Positions 36,895 through 46,840 of a stretch of 57,024 nucleotides of DNA are shown one piece after another. Below the pieces are notes generated by a model. It saw only the letters and a program-made list of their open reading frames with translations. It searched no databases and had not been told where the DNA came from. Position numbers and translations under genes: made by a program. How positions within the stretch are numbered: position 1 is the stretch's first letter; each line of letters opens with the position of its first letter. Source of the DNA: JAPLDP01 sp964628285 (GTDB lineage: Bacteria > Bacteroidota > Bacteroidia > Bacteroidales > JAGONC01); the NCBI GenBank assembly GCA_964628285.1, contig CAZVNP010000015.1, positions 1-57,024 on the forward strand. Reading direction: 5' to 3'.

Positions 36895-37970
36895 GGTCTG
36901 TGATGTTTTATCATACCGATGAATTCATCAAAGAGGTATTCGGTGTCCACGGGTCCTGCGGAGGCTTCCGGGTGGAACTGCACGGCAAAGACGGGGAGGG
37001 TCTCATGACGTATACCTTCACAGGTCCCGTCGTTCAGATTGACGAACGAGGGGCTCCACCCGGCGGGCAGCGTACCCGTGTCGACAGCGTAACCATGATT
37101 CTGCGAGGTGATATAGCACCGCTTCGTCCGCATGTCCATAACCGGCTGGTTATGCCCCCGGTGACCGTATCTCAGTTTGTAGGTGTCGGATCCCACCGCC
37201 AGTGCTATGATCTGCGTGCCTAAGCAGATGCCGAAGACGGGCACCTGCTTCTCCAACAGCCGCTGCACGTTGCGGATGGTTGCACCGCAAGTCTTAGGAT
37301 TGCCCGGGCCATTCGATAATAAGACGCCATCCACCTCTTCACGGATGGCATCGTCATCCCACGGCACCCTGATAACGGTGGCATCACGCTTCAGCAGGCA
37401 CCGGATGATGTTGTTCTTGGTACCGCAGTCAATGAGCAGGATGCGGTGCCTGCCTTCACCATAGATGATCTTTTTATCCGTCGACACCTGGCTGACAAGA
37501 TTGACCATGTTGGGATCATAAAAACCGGGATCCCCGTCAACGATGATCTTGCCGAGCATCACGCCCCGTTCCCTGATCTTTCGTGTCAGAGCCCTGGTGT
37601 CGATGCCCGAGATGCCCGGGATATGTTGTTCTGCGAGCCACGCCGAGAGGCTCTTGGCGGCGTCCCAGTGACTGTATTTAAATGAGTAATCGGCGATGAC
37701 CAGGCCGGCGACCTGCACCCGGTCGGATTCGAAGAATTCGGTGAGGCCGTTGATCCTCTTTGCCTCAGGGACACCGTAATTGCCTATCAGCGGGTAAGTG
37801 GCCACCAGTATCTGACCTTTGTAGGATGGATCGGTCAGACTCTCGGGATAGCCCGTCATGGCCGTGCTGAAAACCACCTCCCCGGCTGCGGAATGAAAGG
37901 CGCCGAAAGACCGGCCATGGTATACCGAGCCGTCCTCCAGGACTAACTGTGCGGGAACGGATATGTTCAT
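36891..37970 (-). CDS. carA: Carbamoyl-phosphate synthase small (glutaminase) subunit
   Basis: The 359 residues carry the CarA N-domain (LVLEDGSVYHGRSFGA, TGYPESLTDPSY) and a class I glutamine amidotransferase domain with nucleophile Cys in GICLGTQ and the His-Glu pair in QFHPEAS. It produces ammonia from glutamine and channels it to CarB. It overlaps carB by 4 bases and starts 30 bases after uvrA. I find no PyrR-type or ARG-box site in the 30-base gap, so its promoter may be upstream or inside uvrA. Confidence 0.97.
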   Translation of the reverse strand: MNISVPAQLVLEDGSVYHGRSFGAFHSAAGEVVFSTAMTGYPESLTDPSYKGQILVATYPLIGNYGVPEAKRINGLTEFFESDRVQVAGLVIADYSFKYSHWDAAKSLSAWLAEQHIPGISGIDTRALTRKIRERGVMLGKIIVDGDPGFYDPNMVNLVSQVSTDKKIIYGEGRHRILLIDCGTKNNIIRCLLKRDATVIRVPWDDDAIREEVDGVLLSNGPGNPKTCGATIRNVQRLLEKQVPVFGICLGTQIIALAVGSDTYKLRYGHRGHNQPVMDMRTKRCYITSQNHGYAVDTGTLPAGWSPSFVNLNDGTCEGIRHETLPVFAVQFHPEASAGPVDTEYLFDEFIGMIKHHRP

Positions 37971-38000
37971 CGGGATGAAATAATTGTGTGCATGACCATG

Positions 38001-40832
38001 TCACCCTCCGTTTAACATGTTTTTGAGATAGTGCGCCGTGTAACTGTTTTTATCCTTCACCAGCTCTTCCGGCGTGCCCTGGGCAATGATCTGTCCCCCG
38101 CGTTCACCGCCTTCAGGGCCCATATCAATGATATAATCCGCCATCTTGATGACCTCCATGTTATGTTCGATGATCAGAATGGTGTTTCCTTTGTCGGTGA
38201 GGCGGTTGAGTACCTCCATCAACACTTTCACATCCTCAAAGTGCAGCCCTGTCGTCGGCTCATCCAGGATATAGAGTGTCCTTCCGGTGTCTTTCTTGGA
38301 GAGCTCCGCCGCCAGCTTGATGCGCTGGGCTTCGCCTCCCGACAGTGTTGTGGAAGGCTGTCCCAGGGAGATGTATCCCAAGCCTACATCCCTCAGCGTT
38401 TTGATCTTTTGGGTGATGGACGGTATGTTCTCAAAGAATTCCACAGCCTGGTCGATGGTCATGTCCAAGACATCGTTGATTGATTTACCCTTGTAACGCA
38501 CTTCGAGGGTCTCGCGGTTGTAACGTTTCCCGTTGCATGTCTCACACACCACCTGCACGTCGGGCAGGAAATTCATTTCGATGACCCTGACGCCGGCGCC
38601 TTTGCAAGTCTCGCAGCGTCCTCCCTTGACATTGAAAGAGAAGCGGCCGGGTTTATAGCCTCTGACCCGTGACTCGGGCAGCTGGTGGAACAGCTTGCGG
38701 ATGTCATCAAACACACCGGTATAAGTGGCGGGATTCGAACGCGGCGTGCGCCCTATGGGTGCCTGGTTGATCTCGATCACCTTATCAAGGTTCTGAATGC
38801 CCTCGATGTTGTCATAAGGCAGAGGCTTGAGATCGGAACGGTAGAATTTTTTATTCAGGATGGGGAATAAGGTGTCCGTAATGAGTGACGATTTGCCGCT
38901 GCCCGACACGCCGGTCACGCAGATGAGGATGCCCAGAGGCAGATGCAGCGTCACATCTTTTAAATTGTTGCCGCGGGCACCGCTGAGGGTCAGAAAATGC
39001 CCGTTGGGATGCCGTCTTCGCTGTGGGACAGGGATCTCCTTTTTACCGCTGAGGTAGAGGCAGGTGATCGAGTCACAGGCCATCATATTTTTCGGCGTTC
39101 CGGTGGCGACGATGTGTCCGCCCTGTTTCCCCGCTCCCGGTCCCATATCGATGACATAATCGGCGGATAATATGGTTTCTTTATCATGTTCCACGACGAT
39201 GATGGAGTTACCGATGTCGCGCAGTTCTTTCAAGGCTCTGATCAGCCGCATGTTGTCGCGTTGGTGCAAGCCGATGCTGGGCTCATCGAGGATGTACAAT
39301 ACCCCGACCAGTTGCGATCCGATTTGTGTGGCCAACCGTATGCGCTGCGATTCGCCGCCGGCCAGACTCCTGGCGGTGCGGTCGAGGGTGAGGTACTCCA
39401 GCCCGACATCCAGCAGAAATTGCAGCCGCGTCCTGATCTCCCTGACCAGTTCACGCGCAATGCTGTATTTACGCTCGTCAAGGACCTCCTGAATATGGTC
39501 AAACCACTCATACAGATTGATGATGTCCATGCCCGAGAGATCGGCAATGCTTTTACCGCCTATCCTGAAGAAAAGGGATTCCTTTTTCAGCCTGGTGCCC
39601 TTGCACTCGGGACATGCGGTCTTATTCATGAATCCGGCAATCCATTTCTTCAGGGCTTCCGATTCGGAGTTGTTGTACTGGTTCGAGATGAAATTGACGA
39701 TACCCTCAAAGCTCAGCGAATATGAAGATGTGACGCCGAGGTATTCGTTTTTGACTTTGAATACCTCATCCGATCCGTACAGGATGATGTTCAGGGCATT
39801 GTCGGGGATATCCCTGACGGGGGTGTCGAGGGTGAAACCGTATTTGTCGCCGATGGCTTCCACTTGCTTGAAGATCCAGTTATTCTTATACTCACCCAGG
39901 GGTGCCAGTCCTCCTTTTTTGATGCTTCTGGAAGGATCGGGGATGATCTTGTCGAGATCGATTTCGGAGATCACGCCGAGGCCGTTGCAATTGGGGCACG
40001 CCCCGTAGGGTGAGTTGAAGGAGAAGCTGTTGGGCTCGGGTTCATCGTAAGAGATGCCTGAATCGGGGCACATCAGCAAACGGCTGTAATGTTGGATGGT
40101 CTCTGTCCCGACATCAAGGACGATGAGGCTGTCTTTACCGTGTTTGAGAGCCAGTTGCACCGCCTCGCTTACCCTTTTCCTCGATTGCGGTCCCACGGTG
40201 ATCTTATCGACAACGCATTCGATATCATGTATCTTGTAGCGGTCCACCTGCATGCCGAAGGTGATATCTCTGATCTCACCGTCGACACGCACTTTCAGGA
40301 ATCCCTGACGCCGCACCTGCTCGAAGAGCTCCCTGTAGTGGCCTTTTCTTCCTTTCACCAGCGGGCTGAGGATGATGATGGAACGGTCGGGGTATTTTGA
40401 CAGGATCAGGTCAACGATCTGGCCTGAGGTGTAACGCACCATGAGCTTGCCGGTGACGTAAGAGTATGCGTCGGCGACACGGGCATACAGCAGCCGCAGG
40501 AAATCGTACACCTCGGTGATGGTGCCCACGGTGGAGCGCGGATTCCTGCTCGTTGACTTTTGCTCTATTGATATCACGGGGCTCAGTCCTTTGATCATAT
40601 CCACATCGGGACGTTCAAGGCTGCCTATAAACTGCCGGGCATAAGCTGAAAAGGTCTCCATATACCGCCGCTGACCCTCGGAGTAAATGGTGTCGAAGGC
40701 CAGCGATGATTTGCCGCTGCCACTCAAGCCCGTGATGACCACAAACCGGTTACGCGGGATCTTCAGGTCTATATCCTGAAGGTTGTGCACACGCGCACCA
40801 TATATTTCCAGAAAAGTTTCGCCGTCACTCAT
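38001..40832 (-). CDS. uvrA: Excinuclease ABC subunit A
   Basis: The 943-residue protein has both ABC ATPase modules: Walker A GLSGSGKSSLAFDT near the start and GVSGSGKSSLITDT in the second half. The signatures LAGGESQRIRLATQIGS and LSGGEAQRIKLAAELSK and Walker B ILDEPSIGLH and ILDEPTTGLH are intact. Zinc motifs CPNCNGLG, CPECKGTR and CETCKGAG...CETCNGK are present. It is the damage sensor of nucleotide excision repair, with UvrB/UvrC encoded elsewhere. It lies in a minus-strand run ahead of carA. Upstream (40833-40897) no consensus promoter is seen, so it may be read from the transglycosylase transcript. Confidence 0.97.
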   Translation of the reverse strand: MSDGETFLEIYGARVHNLQDIDLKIPRNRFVVITGLSGSGKSSLAFDTIYSEGQRRYMETFSAYARQFIGSLERPDVDMIKGLSPVISIEQKSTSRNPRSTVGTITEVYDFLRLLYARVADAYSYVTGKLMVRYTSGQIVDLILSKYPDRSIIILSPLVKGRKGHYRELFEQVRRQGFLKVRVDGEIRDITFGMQVDRYKIHDIECVVDKITVGPQSRKRVSEAVQLALKHGKDSLIVLDVGTETIQHYSRLLMCPDSGISYDEPEPNSFSFNSPYGACPNCNGLGVISEIDLDKIIPDPSRSIKKGGLAPLGEYKNNWIFKQVEAIGDKYGFTLDTPVRDIPDNALNIILYGSDEVFKVKNEYLGVTSSYSLSFEGIVNFISNQYNNSESEALKKWIAGFMNKTACPECKGTRLKKESLFFRIGGKSIADLSGMDIINLYEWFDHIQEVLDERKYSIARELVREIRTRLQFLLDVGLEYLTLDRTARSLAGGESQRIRLATQIGSQLVGVLYILDEPSIGLHQRDNMRLIRALKELRDIGNSIIVVEHDKETILSADYVIDMGPGAGKQGGHIVATGTPKNMMACDSITCLYLSGKKEIPVPQRRRHPNGHFLTLSGARGNNLKDVTLHLPLGILICVTGVSGSGKSSLITDTLFPILNKKFYRSDLKPLPYDNIEGIQNLDKVIEINQAPIGRTPRSNPATYTGVFDDIRKLFHQLPESRVRGYKPGRFSFNVKGGRCETCKGAGVRVIEMNFLPDVQVVCETCNGKRYNRETLEVRYKGKSINDVLDMTIDQAVEFFENIPSITQKIKTLRDVGLGYISLGQPSTTLSGGEAQRIKLAAELSKKDTGRTLYILDEPTTGLHFEDVKVLMEVLNRLTDKGNTILIIEHNMEVIKMADYIIDMGPEGGERGGQIIAQGTPEELVKDKNSYTAHYLKNMLNGG

Positions 40833-40897
40833 AACCAGTGGCCGGACCGGTTCATGTTAAAACCATCCGGTTGTTTATCACACATCATATAATGATC

Positions 40898-41899
40898 TCA
40901 CATGAGATCCTTTACTTTCAGGGTGTCACCGAAGATGTTTTCGTCATCCTGATGATGCCTCTTTAATAATTTACTGTAATTCAGATACCCTTTAACAGGT
41001 ATCTTGATCATGTATGTCTTTCGTTGCCGGTTGTGCAGGTAGTTCTGCCGCAGCCACGGATTAAATTCTTTTAGCACCAGGTAGTTGATATCGTGGTCTC
41101 TGGCAAATTGAGCCAGGTTATTGATGGAGGTATCCACGATGACAGTCCTGTTTGGTACAGTAGGATAAAAATCCTTTTCCCTGAGGAAGTAACCATATTG
41201 TGTGGGATGGTTGTATATGATTTTAAGTGCCAGTATCCTGTAAATGTAACGTGTCGTTTCCTCGTTGAGCAGGAGGTCATAGAAAGAGGAGACGCCTTGC
41301 CGTTCCATGGCGTCCGACACCAGGTTTTTACCTCCGTTGTAAGAGACGGCGGCCAGGGTCCAGCTATGAAAAACAGCGTAAGTATCATTGAAATACTGAC
41401 AGGCGGCTTCCGTCGACCTCTCCACGTGATAGCGTTCGTCGACCTCATCGTTGATCTCGAGCCCGTATTCCTTGCCGGTGTTATTGACAAATTGCCAGTA
41501 TCCCGTGGCGCCTGTCGGTGATACCACATTGCGCAGGCCGCTCTCGATCATGGCGACATATTTAAAGTCTTCCGGTACGCCGTTCTTCCGGAGTATGGAA
41601 TCAATGACGGGCAGCCAGCGGTGCGCGCGTTTGAACATGAACAACGTGGAAGAATGAAAATAGGTGTTGACGGTCAGCTCGCGGTCAAGGGCTTCCCTGA
41701 CATAAAACAGATCGAGGGGAACGGCTTCGCCTGCAAAGTCAACAGAATCGGGTATCGGGGGCGAGAATATCTTGTTGTTATTGGTAAAAGCATTCCAGTA
41801 TGAGATGTCGGAAGAATCACGCCGGGATGAAAATATGAAAATGGCCGTCACTATCGAGGCTAATATCAATGGGATGATTATGTAAAGGAGCTTTTTCAT
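40898..41899 (-). CDS. Lytic transglycosylase (SLT/MltD-like)
   Basis: The start at 41899 gives MKKLLYIIIPLILASIVTAIFIF, a membrane anchor or uncleaved signal; a longer frame from 42031 would run into the rfbC gene and is rejected. The ~333-residue protein has the SLT core with catalytic Glu in MIESGLRN, followed by SPTGATGYWQFVNNTGKEYGL and the AAVSYNGG motif. A C-terminal region (LKEFNPWLR ... TYMIKIPVKG) resembles the segment that joins SLT to LysM in MltD, but no full LysM follows. It cleaves peptidoglycan glycan strands to 1,6-anhydro ends in the periplasm. Confidence 0.88.
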   Translation of the reverse strand: MKKLLYIIIPLILASIVTAIFIFSSRRDSSDISYWNAFTNNNKIFSPPIPDSVDFAGEAVPLDLFYVREALDRELTVNTYFHSSTLFMFKRAHRWLPVIDSILRKNGVPEDFKYVAMIESGLRNVVSPTGATGYWQFVNNTGKEYGLEINDEVDERYHVERSTEAACQYFNDTYAVFHSWTLAAVSYNGGKNLVSDAMERQGVSSFYDLLLNEETTRYIYRILALKIIYNHPTQYGYFLREKDFYPTVPNRTVIVDTSINNLAQFARDHDINYLVLKEFNPWLRQNYLHNRQRKTYMIKIPVKGYLNYSKLLKRHHQDDENIFGDTLKVKDLM

Positions 41900-41952
41900 G
41901 TTGCCGGATAAAATTATCAGATGAAAAACAGAAATGGTCAATAAGTCTTCTG

Positions 41953-42495
41953 TCAAAAATGAATTTTCACCTCCTTTAATAACGGTGCCTTCCGGTCTTT
42001 CAGTGTGAGAATGGGATCGGTAATGCCCCATTCAATGGCCAGATCGGGGTCATCCCAGCGTATGGTGCATTCCGATGCCTTATGGTAGACTTTGGTGCAT
42101 TTATACAGAAAGACGGTGTCATCTTCAAGAGAGAGGAACCCATGGGCAAAACCGGGCGGTATCCAGTACATGTGTTTGTTATCGTGCGACAGGACCGCCG
42201 AACACCATTTCCCGAAATAGGGTGAGTTTTTTCTTATGTCAACAGCCACATCCAGCACGGCTCCCCTGGCCACCCTGACCAGCTTGCCCTGTTCATGGGG
42301 AGGGTTTTGAAAATGCAATCCCCGGAGTACGTTTTTTCCGGATCTCGATTCATTGTCCTGGACAAACCTGTATTTTATCCCGGCCGTGAGAAAAGTCTCG
42401 ATGTTGTACGACTCGAAAAAATAACCCCTCTCGTCGCGGTAGATATCTGGCTTGATCAGGAGTACGTCGGGGATCGATGATTTTTGTACTTCCAT
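41953..42495 (-). CDS. rfbC: dTDP-4-dehydrorhamnose 3,5-epimerase
   Basis: The ATG at 42495 (MEVQKSSIPDVLLIKPDIYR) gives 180 residues, the usual RmlC size; the open frame continues upstream to 42558 without family sequence. Core motifs are DERGYFFESYN, LRGLHFQNPPHEQGKLVRV (catalytic His), VAVDIRKNSPYFGKW and WIPPGFAHGFLSLEDD with the active-site Tyr in FLYKCT. It makes dTDP-4-keto-L-rhamnose for surface polysaccharide. The other dTDP-rhamnose genes are not in the window. Confidence 0.94.
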   Translation of the reverse strand: MEVQKSSIPDVLLIKPDIYRDERGYFFESYNIETFLTAGIKYRFVQDNESRSGKNVLRGLHFQNPPHEQGKLVRVARGAVLDVAVDIRKNSPYFGKWCSAVLSHDNKHMYWIPPGFAHGFLSLEDDTVFLYKCTKVYHKASECTIRWDDPDLAIEWGITDPILTLKDRKAPLLKEVKIHF

Positions 42496-42573
42496 TGGTT
42501 TTTCAATTGTTCGATTGTTAATAAATTTCAATGTCAGAGCCGGGGATTTCATGACCATCGTTCGGTTAAATGA

Positions 42574-43968
42574 TCAAATGTGTATGGCTTCGTCATAGGC
42601 ATTGGCTACCGCTTCCATGATGGCTTCGGACATGGTGGGATGGGGATGGACGGCATGGATGATCTCATAGGCCGTGGTCTCCAGTTTACGTGCCGCCACC
42701 ACTTCGGCGATCAGCTCGGTGACGTTATATCCGATCATGTGGGCGCCGAGCCATTCTCCGTATTTGGCGTCGAAGATCACTTTCACGAAGCCCTCCGTGG
42801 CCCCTGCCGCCTTGGCTTTGCCTGAGGCGGTATAGGGGAAGCGTCCCACACGGATGTCATAACCTTTTTCACGGGCTGCTTTTTCGGTCATGCCCACCGA
42901 GGCTATCTCCGGCTCGGTATAAGTACATGAGGGCAGGTTACCATAATCCAGAGGTTCAGGGTTTTGCCCTGCTATCTTCTCCACACAGACGATACCTTCG
43001 TGCGAGGCCACATGCGCCAGCGCCGGACCGGGAATGATATCACCGATAGCGTAGTATCCTTCCACATTCGTTCTGTAATATTCATCCACGGCCACCTTAT
43101 CTTTTTCAGTTCGAATACCGACCTCCTCCAAACCGATGCCTTCGATATTGGATGTGATGCCCACGGCTGACAGGACGATTTCCGCCTCCAGGACCTCTTC
43201 ACGGTCTTTGGCCTGTATGGCGACCTGGCACATCTTTCCTTTCGCGTTAACGGATTTGACCATCGCGGAGGTCATCACTTTAATACCTGCTTTTTTAAAG
43301 GAACGGGCCAGCTGTTTGGAAACCTCTTCATCTTCGAGGGGTACGATGTCGGGCAGAAATTCGATGAGGGTGACCTCGGTGCCGATAGTATTATAGAAAT
43401 GAGCAAATTCGGCACCTATGGCGCCCGAGCCCACCACGATCATTGAGGCGGGGCGCTTGTTCAGGGTCATGGCCTCACGGTATCCGATGATCTTTTTCTT
43501 GTCCTGTTTGATGCCGGGCAGCTCCTTGGAACGGGCACCGGTGGCCAGGATGATATGATCGGCAGAATATTCCGTCACGGTACCCTTAGCATCGGTGACG
43601 GTCACCACCTTGCCTGGTTTGATGAACCCGGTGCCCTGGATGTGATCGATCTTGTTTTTGCGGAAAAGGAACTGTATCCCCTTACTGGTGTTCCCGGCAA
43701 TGGTGCGGCTTCGTTTTACCATTGCTTCAAGGTCGGCATGAACTTCACCTTTGAGGGTGATGCCAAAATCGGCCGAATGCAGCATATCATGGTATACCTG
43801 GGCACTGCGTAACAGGGCTTTGGTGGGGATGCACCCCCAGTTCAGGCAGATACCGCCCAGCTCGGCCCGCTCCACCACGGCGGTTTTCAATCCCAGTTGC
43901 GAGGCCCTGATGGCGGCTACATACCCGCCCGGCCCACTGCCGATAACGATCAGATCGTAATTCATCAT
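42574..43968 (-). CDS. lpdA: Dihydrolipoyl dehydrogenase
   Basis: The 464 residues show the FAD motif GSGPGGYVAAIRASQLG, the redox disulfide GGICLNWGCIPTKALL, the NAD motif VVGSGAIGAEFAHFY, the GDIIPGPALAH flavin site and the C-terminal HPHPTMSE His-Glu pair. It is E3 of 2-oxoacid dehydrogenases or the glycine cleavage system. gcvP lies 6 kb away on the same strand, but no lipoyl protein or gcvT is beside either. The first codons are ATG ATG; either could be used. Confidence 0.96.
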   Translation of the reverse strand: MMNYDLIVIGSGPGGYVAAIRASQLGLKTAVVERAELGGICLNWGCIPTKALLRSAQVYHDMLHSADFGITLKGEVHADLEAMVKRSRTIAGNTSKGIQFLFRKNKIDHIQGTGFIKPGKVVTVTDAKGTVTEYSADHIILATGARSKELPGIKQDKKKIIGYREAMTLNKRPASMIVVGSGAIGAEFAHFYNTIGTEVTLIEFLPDIVPLEDEEVSKQLARSFKKAGIKVMTSAMVKSVNAKGKMCQVAIQAKDREEVLEAEIVLSAVGITSNIEGIGLEEVGIRTEKDKVAVDEYYRTNVEGYYAIGDIIPGPALAHVASHEGIVCVEKIAGQNPEPLDYGNLPSCTYTEPEIASVGMTEKAAREKGYDIRVGRFPYTASGKAKAAGATEGFVKVIFDAKYGEWLGAHMIGYNVTELIAEVVAARKLETTAYEIIHAVHPHPTMSEAIMEAVANAYDEAIHI

Positions 43969-44267
43969 ATTGGAATTTTGGATGTTGCAAAATTATGAAT
44001 TTAGATGCATAAAAGTTACCCCCACACTTATTCACATTTTCTGTTACAAAACAACAGGAGATCAGACAATGTTTATTTCGGATTATCTATTATTCTTTGG
44101 CATACTGAGGTTGATCCCGTCATGGTGAAAACGGACTGAACATTTTGGGCATGGCCTGTGGCCAGGAAGAGGTTTTAAACATGCATGTTAATTAAAATCG
44201 TCAGGTGAAACGGCAATTTTATGTATTTTTACCGGCATGAAATAAACCGTATGTAAACTATTTTAAC
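43969..44267. other. Divergent intergenic region between lpdA and the homoserine-related operon
   Basis: This 299-base AT-rich stretch must hold the promoters of both directions. A -7 match for lpdA is at 43988-43995. On the plus strand TATTCTTTG near 44091 has one base too many for the consensus. TGGCC-TG-TGGCCA near 44154 could form a small hairpin. I looked for SAM-I, SAM-II and TPP riboswitch cores because of the downstream genes and saw none. Confidence 0.5.
43988..43995 (-). promoter_or_regulatory. Candidate -7 box of lpdA
   Basis: TAATTTTG on the minus strand fits TAnnTTTG, 19 bases before the first ATG. No -33 box is at the expected distance. Confidence 0.35.
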
Positions 44268-45731
44268 ATGAGTTCAGCAGGAAAAGAGCGTTACACAGAA
44301 GCCGCTGCCAGGTCGGCGCAGTGGCACAGAGAGTATATTGAGAAGTTGCGGAAGTGCCGTTTCGATACCATTGCGGTTCACGGCCTTTATTCGATGCAGG
44401 AGGCCCTGGATTTCAATCAGGGTTCAATCATCGAACCTATTTACATGTCCACGTCGCAGGCTTACCGTGATGCCGATGAAATGGAGGCGGCCCTGGGCTA
44501 TGAGATACCCACCTGGTGCTATTCCCGCATCGCCAATCCCAGCACCTATTACCTCGAAGGAGTCCTGGCCCTGCTTGAGGGTTACGGGACAGACACAGAG
44601 ACATCCTGCGTGTCCACATCATCGGGCATGGCCGCCATACAGAGTGCCGTGGATCCCCTGCTGGTGAAAGACGACAAGCACCCGGGTGCACCCATCAATT
44701 TTGTGGCTACCTGTCAGGTCTATGGAGGAACGTTTCAACAGTTTGCCGTCCGTAAAGAGAAAGAAAGAAACATTGAATGGAGGAAGATCATTCATTCCGA
44801 CAATCTGGACGAATGGGAAAGACAGATCGACGAACATACCCGTTTCCTTTACGGTGAGATGCCCAGCAACCCCGGGCAGGCTTTTTTCGATCTTGAGAAG
44901 GTGGCTGCCCTGGCGCACCGTTATGGCATCCCCATGATCGTTGACTCGACCGTGGCCACCCCGGCACTCATGCGACCCATCGCTTTCGGTGCCGATATTG
45001 TTGTTCAATCTGTCACAAAGTCATTGACGGCCAGCGGCTTCGGCATCGGCGGCGCCCTCATCGCACGAAAAAATATCACTACGAATATCAATAACGATGA
45101 GATGAGAGAGAATTTTTGCACTTATATCAAACTCCTGCCAAACCGCGATAATGGTCCCAATCTTTCCCCCATGAATGCGATCCTGACGCTGAACGACATC
45201 CGGACGCTTCGTCCGCGCATGGACCAGGTCAGCCGCAACACCATGAAGGTAGCCCGTTTTCTGGAGCAACACAAGCATATTGAGCGTGTCGATTACCTGG
45301 GTCTTGAATCCGATCCCCTGCACGAACTGGCCTCACGTTACATGGTGCTGGTCGACTCGGAATATGATGAGCAGTATGGGCATCCGGTGAACCGTTACGG
45401 GCATCTGATGTCATTCAGGGTGAAGGGTGGCGGCAGGCCCACACGCGATGTATTCGATGCCTTTCAGCGCATCTGGCGCGCCACCGATCTGGGAAGGATA
45501 AAATCGGTGGCTACCATCCCGGCCATCTCCACACATATGCAACAGGGTGAAGAAGGCCGTAAAATAGCCGACATCCCGGCCAACCTTGTCCGCCTGTGTG
45601 TCGGCGCCGAACATCCCGACGATGTCGTCGCCGACCTCGACCAGGCCTTATCCGTCCTCGACGGCAAAAAGGTCTTCTACACCTCTCCCGGATTCTCAGC
45701 CGGCGGCGCCTCATCGGCCAAGCTGTCTTAA
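44268..45731 (+). CDS. PLP enzyme of the Cys/Met metabolism family, homoserine-ester sulfhydrylase or cystathionine gamma-synthase-like
   Basis: At 487 residues it is about 90 longer than usual, with a helical N-terminal extension (1-30). PLP features are Tyr85/Arg87 (CYSRIANPSTYYLEG), SSGMAAIQ (118-125), Tyr152 (QVYGGT), Asp226 (IVDSTVATP) and the Schiff-base Lys251 (SVTKSLTASG). A C-terminal LVRLCVGAEHPDDVVADLDQAL matches the family end. It heads the run hom, DapA-like, kinase, SDR. The context suggests it acts on an activated homoserine; the co-encoded kinase makes O-phosphohomoserine a candidate substrate, as in plant cystathionine gamma-synthase. There is no homoserine acetyl- or succinyl-transferase in the window. 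Exact reaction unknown. Confidence 0.8.
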   Translation: MSSAGKERYTEAAARSAQWHREYIEKLRKCRFDTIAVHGLYSMQEALDFNQGSIIEPIYMSTSQAYRDADEMEAALGYEIPTWCYSRIANPSTYYLEGVLALLEGYGTDTETSCVSTSSGMAAIQSAVDPLLVKDDKHPGAPINFVATCQVYGGTFQQFAVRKEKERNIEWRKIIHSDNLDEWERQIDEHTRFLYGEMPSNPGQAFFDLEKVAALAHRYGIPMIVDSTVATPALMRPIAFGADIVVQSVTKSLTASGFGIGGALIARKNITTNINNDEMRENFCTYIKLLPNRDNGPNLSPMNAILTLNDIRTLRPRMDQVSRNTMKVARFLEQHKHIERVDYLGLESDPLHELASRYMVLVDSEYDEQYGHPVNRYGHLMSFRVKGGGRPTRDVFDAFQRIWRATDLGRIKSVATIPAISTHMQQGEEGRKIADIPANLVRLCVGAEHPDDVVADLDQALSVLDGKKVFYTSPGFSAGGASSAKLS

Positions 45732-45799
45732 GATTATAAAAATGAATGATCGATAATCAAAAGGATCTCCGCAATTTAACAATATAACATTATAACAAT

Positions 45800-46819
45800 A
45801 TGATTCACAATCTTGCACTCATCGGATTTGGAACCGTCGGACAGGGCTTTTGTGAGATTTTGGCCGACAAGAAAGAATTTTTAAATGCAGAATATGGCTT
45901 TGAATATGCGATTGTTGCCGTGGCCGACTTTATTTACGGCAATGTTTACAATCCGCGTGGTCTGGATGTGAGGCAGCTTCTCGATGAAGCAGGGAGAAAA
46001 AAGAAGTTCACGCGCGATATCACTTTCTGGGATAACCTGACTCTGATAAGGGAGTGCAATGCAGATATCGTTTGCGAGTTGACCTATACCGATCTGAAAA
46101 CGGGCGGTCCGTCGGTGGCACACTGCAGGGAGGCACTCACTGCCGGCAAGCATGTGGTCACCAGCAACAAGGGACCGGCGGCTCTGTTCTATCATCAGAT
46201 GAAAAAGCTTGCCGATGAACACCATGTCAGGTTCATGATTGAAGGAACGGTCGTCTCGGGCACGCCGGTCATCAACCTGGCCGCCGGACCGCTGGCGGGT
46301 TGTGAGATCACAAAGATAAGAGGCATCCTTAACGGCACAACCAACTTCATCCTCACTGAGATGGAAAAGGGACAGGATTATGCCACAGCGCTGAAGAAAG
46401 CCCAGGAGCTGGGTTATGCCGAAGCCGACCCCACCGGCGATGTCGAGGGTTATGACGCCAGGGGGAAAGTGACCATACTGGCCAATGTGGTCATGAAAAC
46501 GCCCCTGTCGATCAATAAGGTGCCATGTCAGGGCATCACCCGGATCACATCACAGGATATCATGGAAGCGGCAAAACAAAAAGCACGGTGGAAGCTCATC
46601 GGATCGGTTGAGAAGAAAGACGGTAGAGTGGTGGCTGCCGTGGCTCCCGAGATGATACCCTTGGCGCATCCGTTAGCCGGGGTCATGGGCGCCACCAACG
46701 CTTTGACCTTCACCACCGATTTGCTGGGCGATGTGACGGTCATCGGGCCGGGAGCAGGCAGGAGGCAGACAGGATTTTCGATATTAAGCGATATTCTTGA
46801 AATCCATAGGGATTCGTAA
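45800..46819 (+). CDS. Homoserine dehydrogenase (short, no ACT domain)
   Basis: The 339 residues have the dinucleotide motif GFGTVGQG (9-16), CELTYTDLKTGG, the SNKGP active-site loop, GILNGTTNFIL and the catalytic stretch EADPTGDVEGYDARGKVTILAN. These are all present and normal for homoserine dehydrogenase. It lacks both the C-terminal ACT domain and a fused aspartokinase, so feedback by threonine through ACT is not expected. It reduces aspartate semialdehyde to homoserine. It lies 68 bases after the PLP enzyme gene. A G/C-rich palindrome separates it from the next gene. Confidence 0.92.
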   Translation: MIHNLALIGFGTVGQGFCEILADKKEFLNAEYGFEYAIVAVADFIYGNVYNPRGLDVRQLLDEAGRKKKFTRDITFWDNLTLIRECNADIVCELTYTDLKTGGPSVAHCREALTAGKHVVTSNKGPAALFYHQMKKLADEHHVRFMIEGTVVSGTPVINLAAGPLAGCEITKIRGILNGTTNFILTEMEKGQDYATALKKAQELGYAEADPTGDVEGYDARGKVTILANVVMKTPLSINKVPCQGITRITSQDIMEAAKQKARWKLIGSVEKKDGRVVAAVAPEMIPLAHPLAGVMGATNALTFTTDLLGDVTVIGPGAGRRQTGFSILSDILEIHRDS

Positions 46820-46840
46820 TCAGATTCTTAGTAAATACAA

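Noticed and set aside
41900..42031. N-terminal extension of the lytic transglycosylase to 42031
   Set aside because: It would overlap the rfbC gene and put 44 polar residues before a clear membrane anchor, so the start at 41899 is preferred.
43969..44267. Possible SAM or TPP riboswitch before the homoserine-related operon
   Set aside because: None of the conserved cores could be found; only a small TGGCC hairpin is present.
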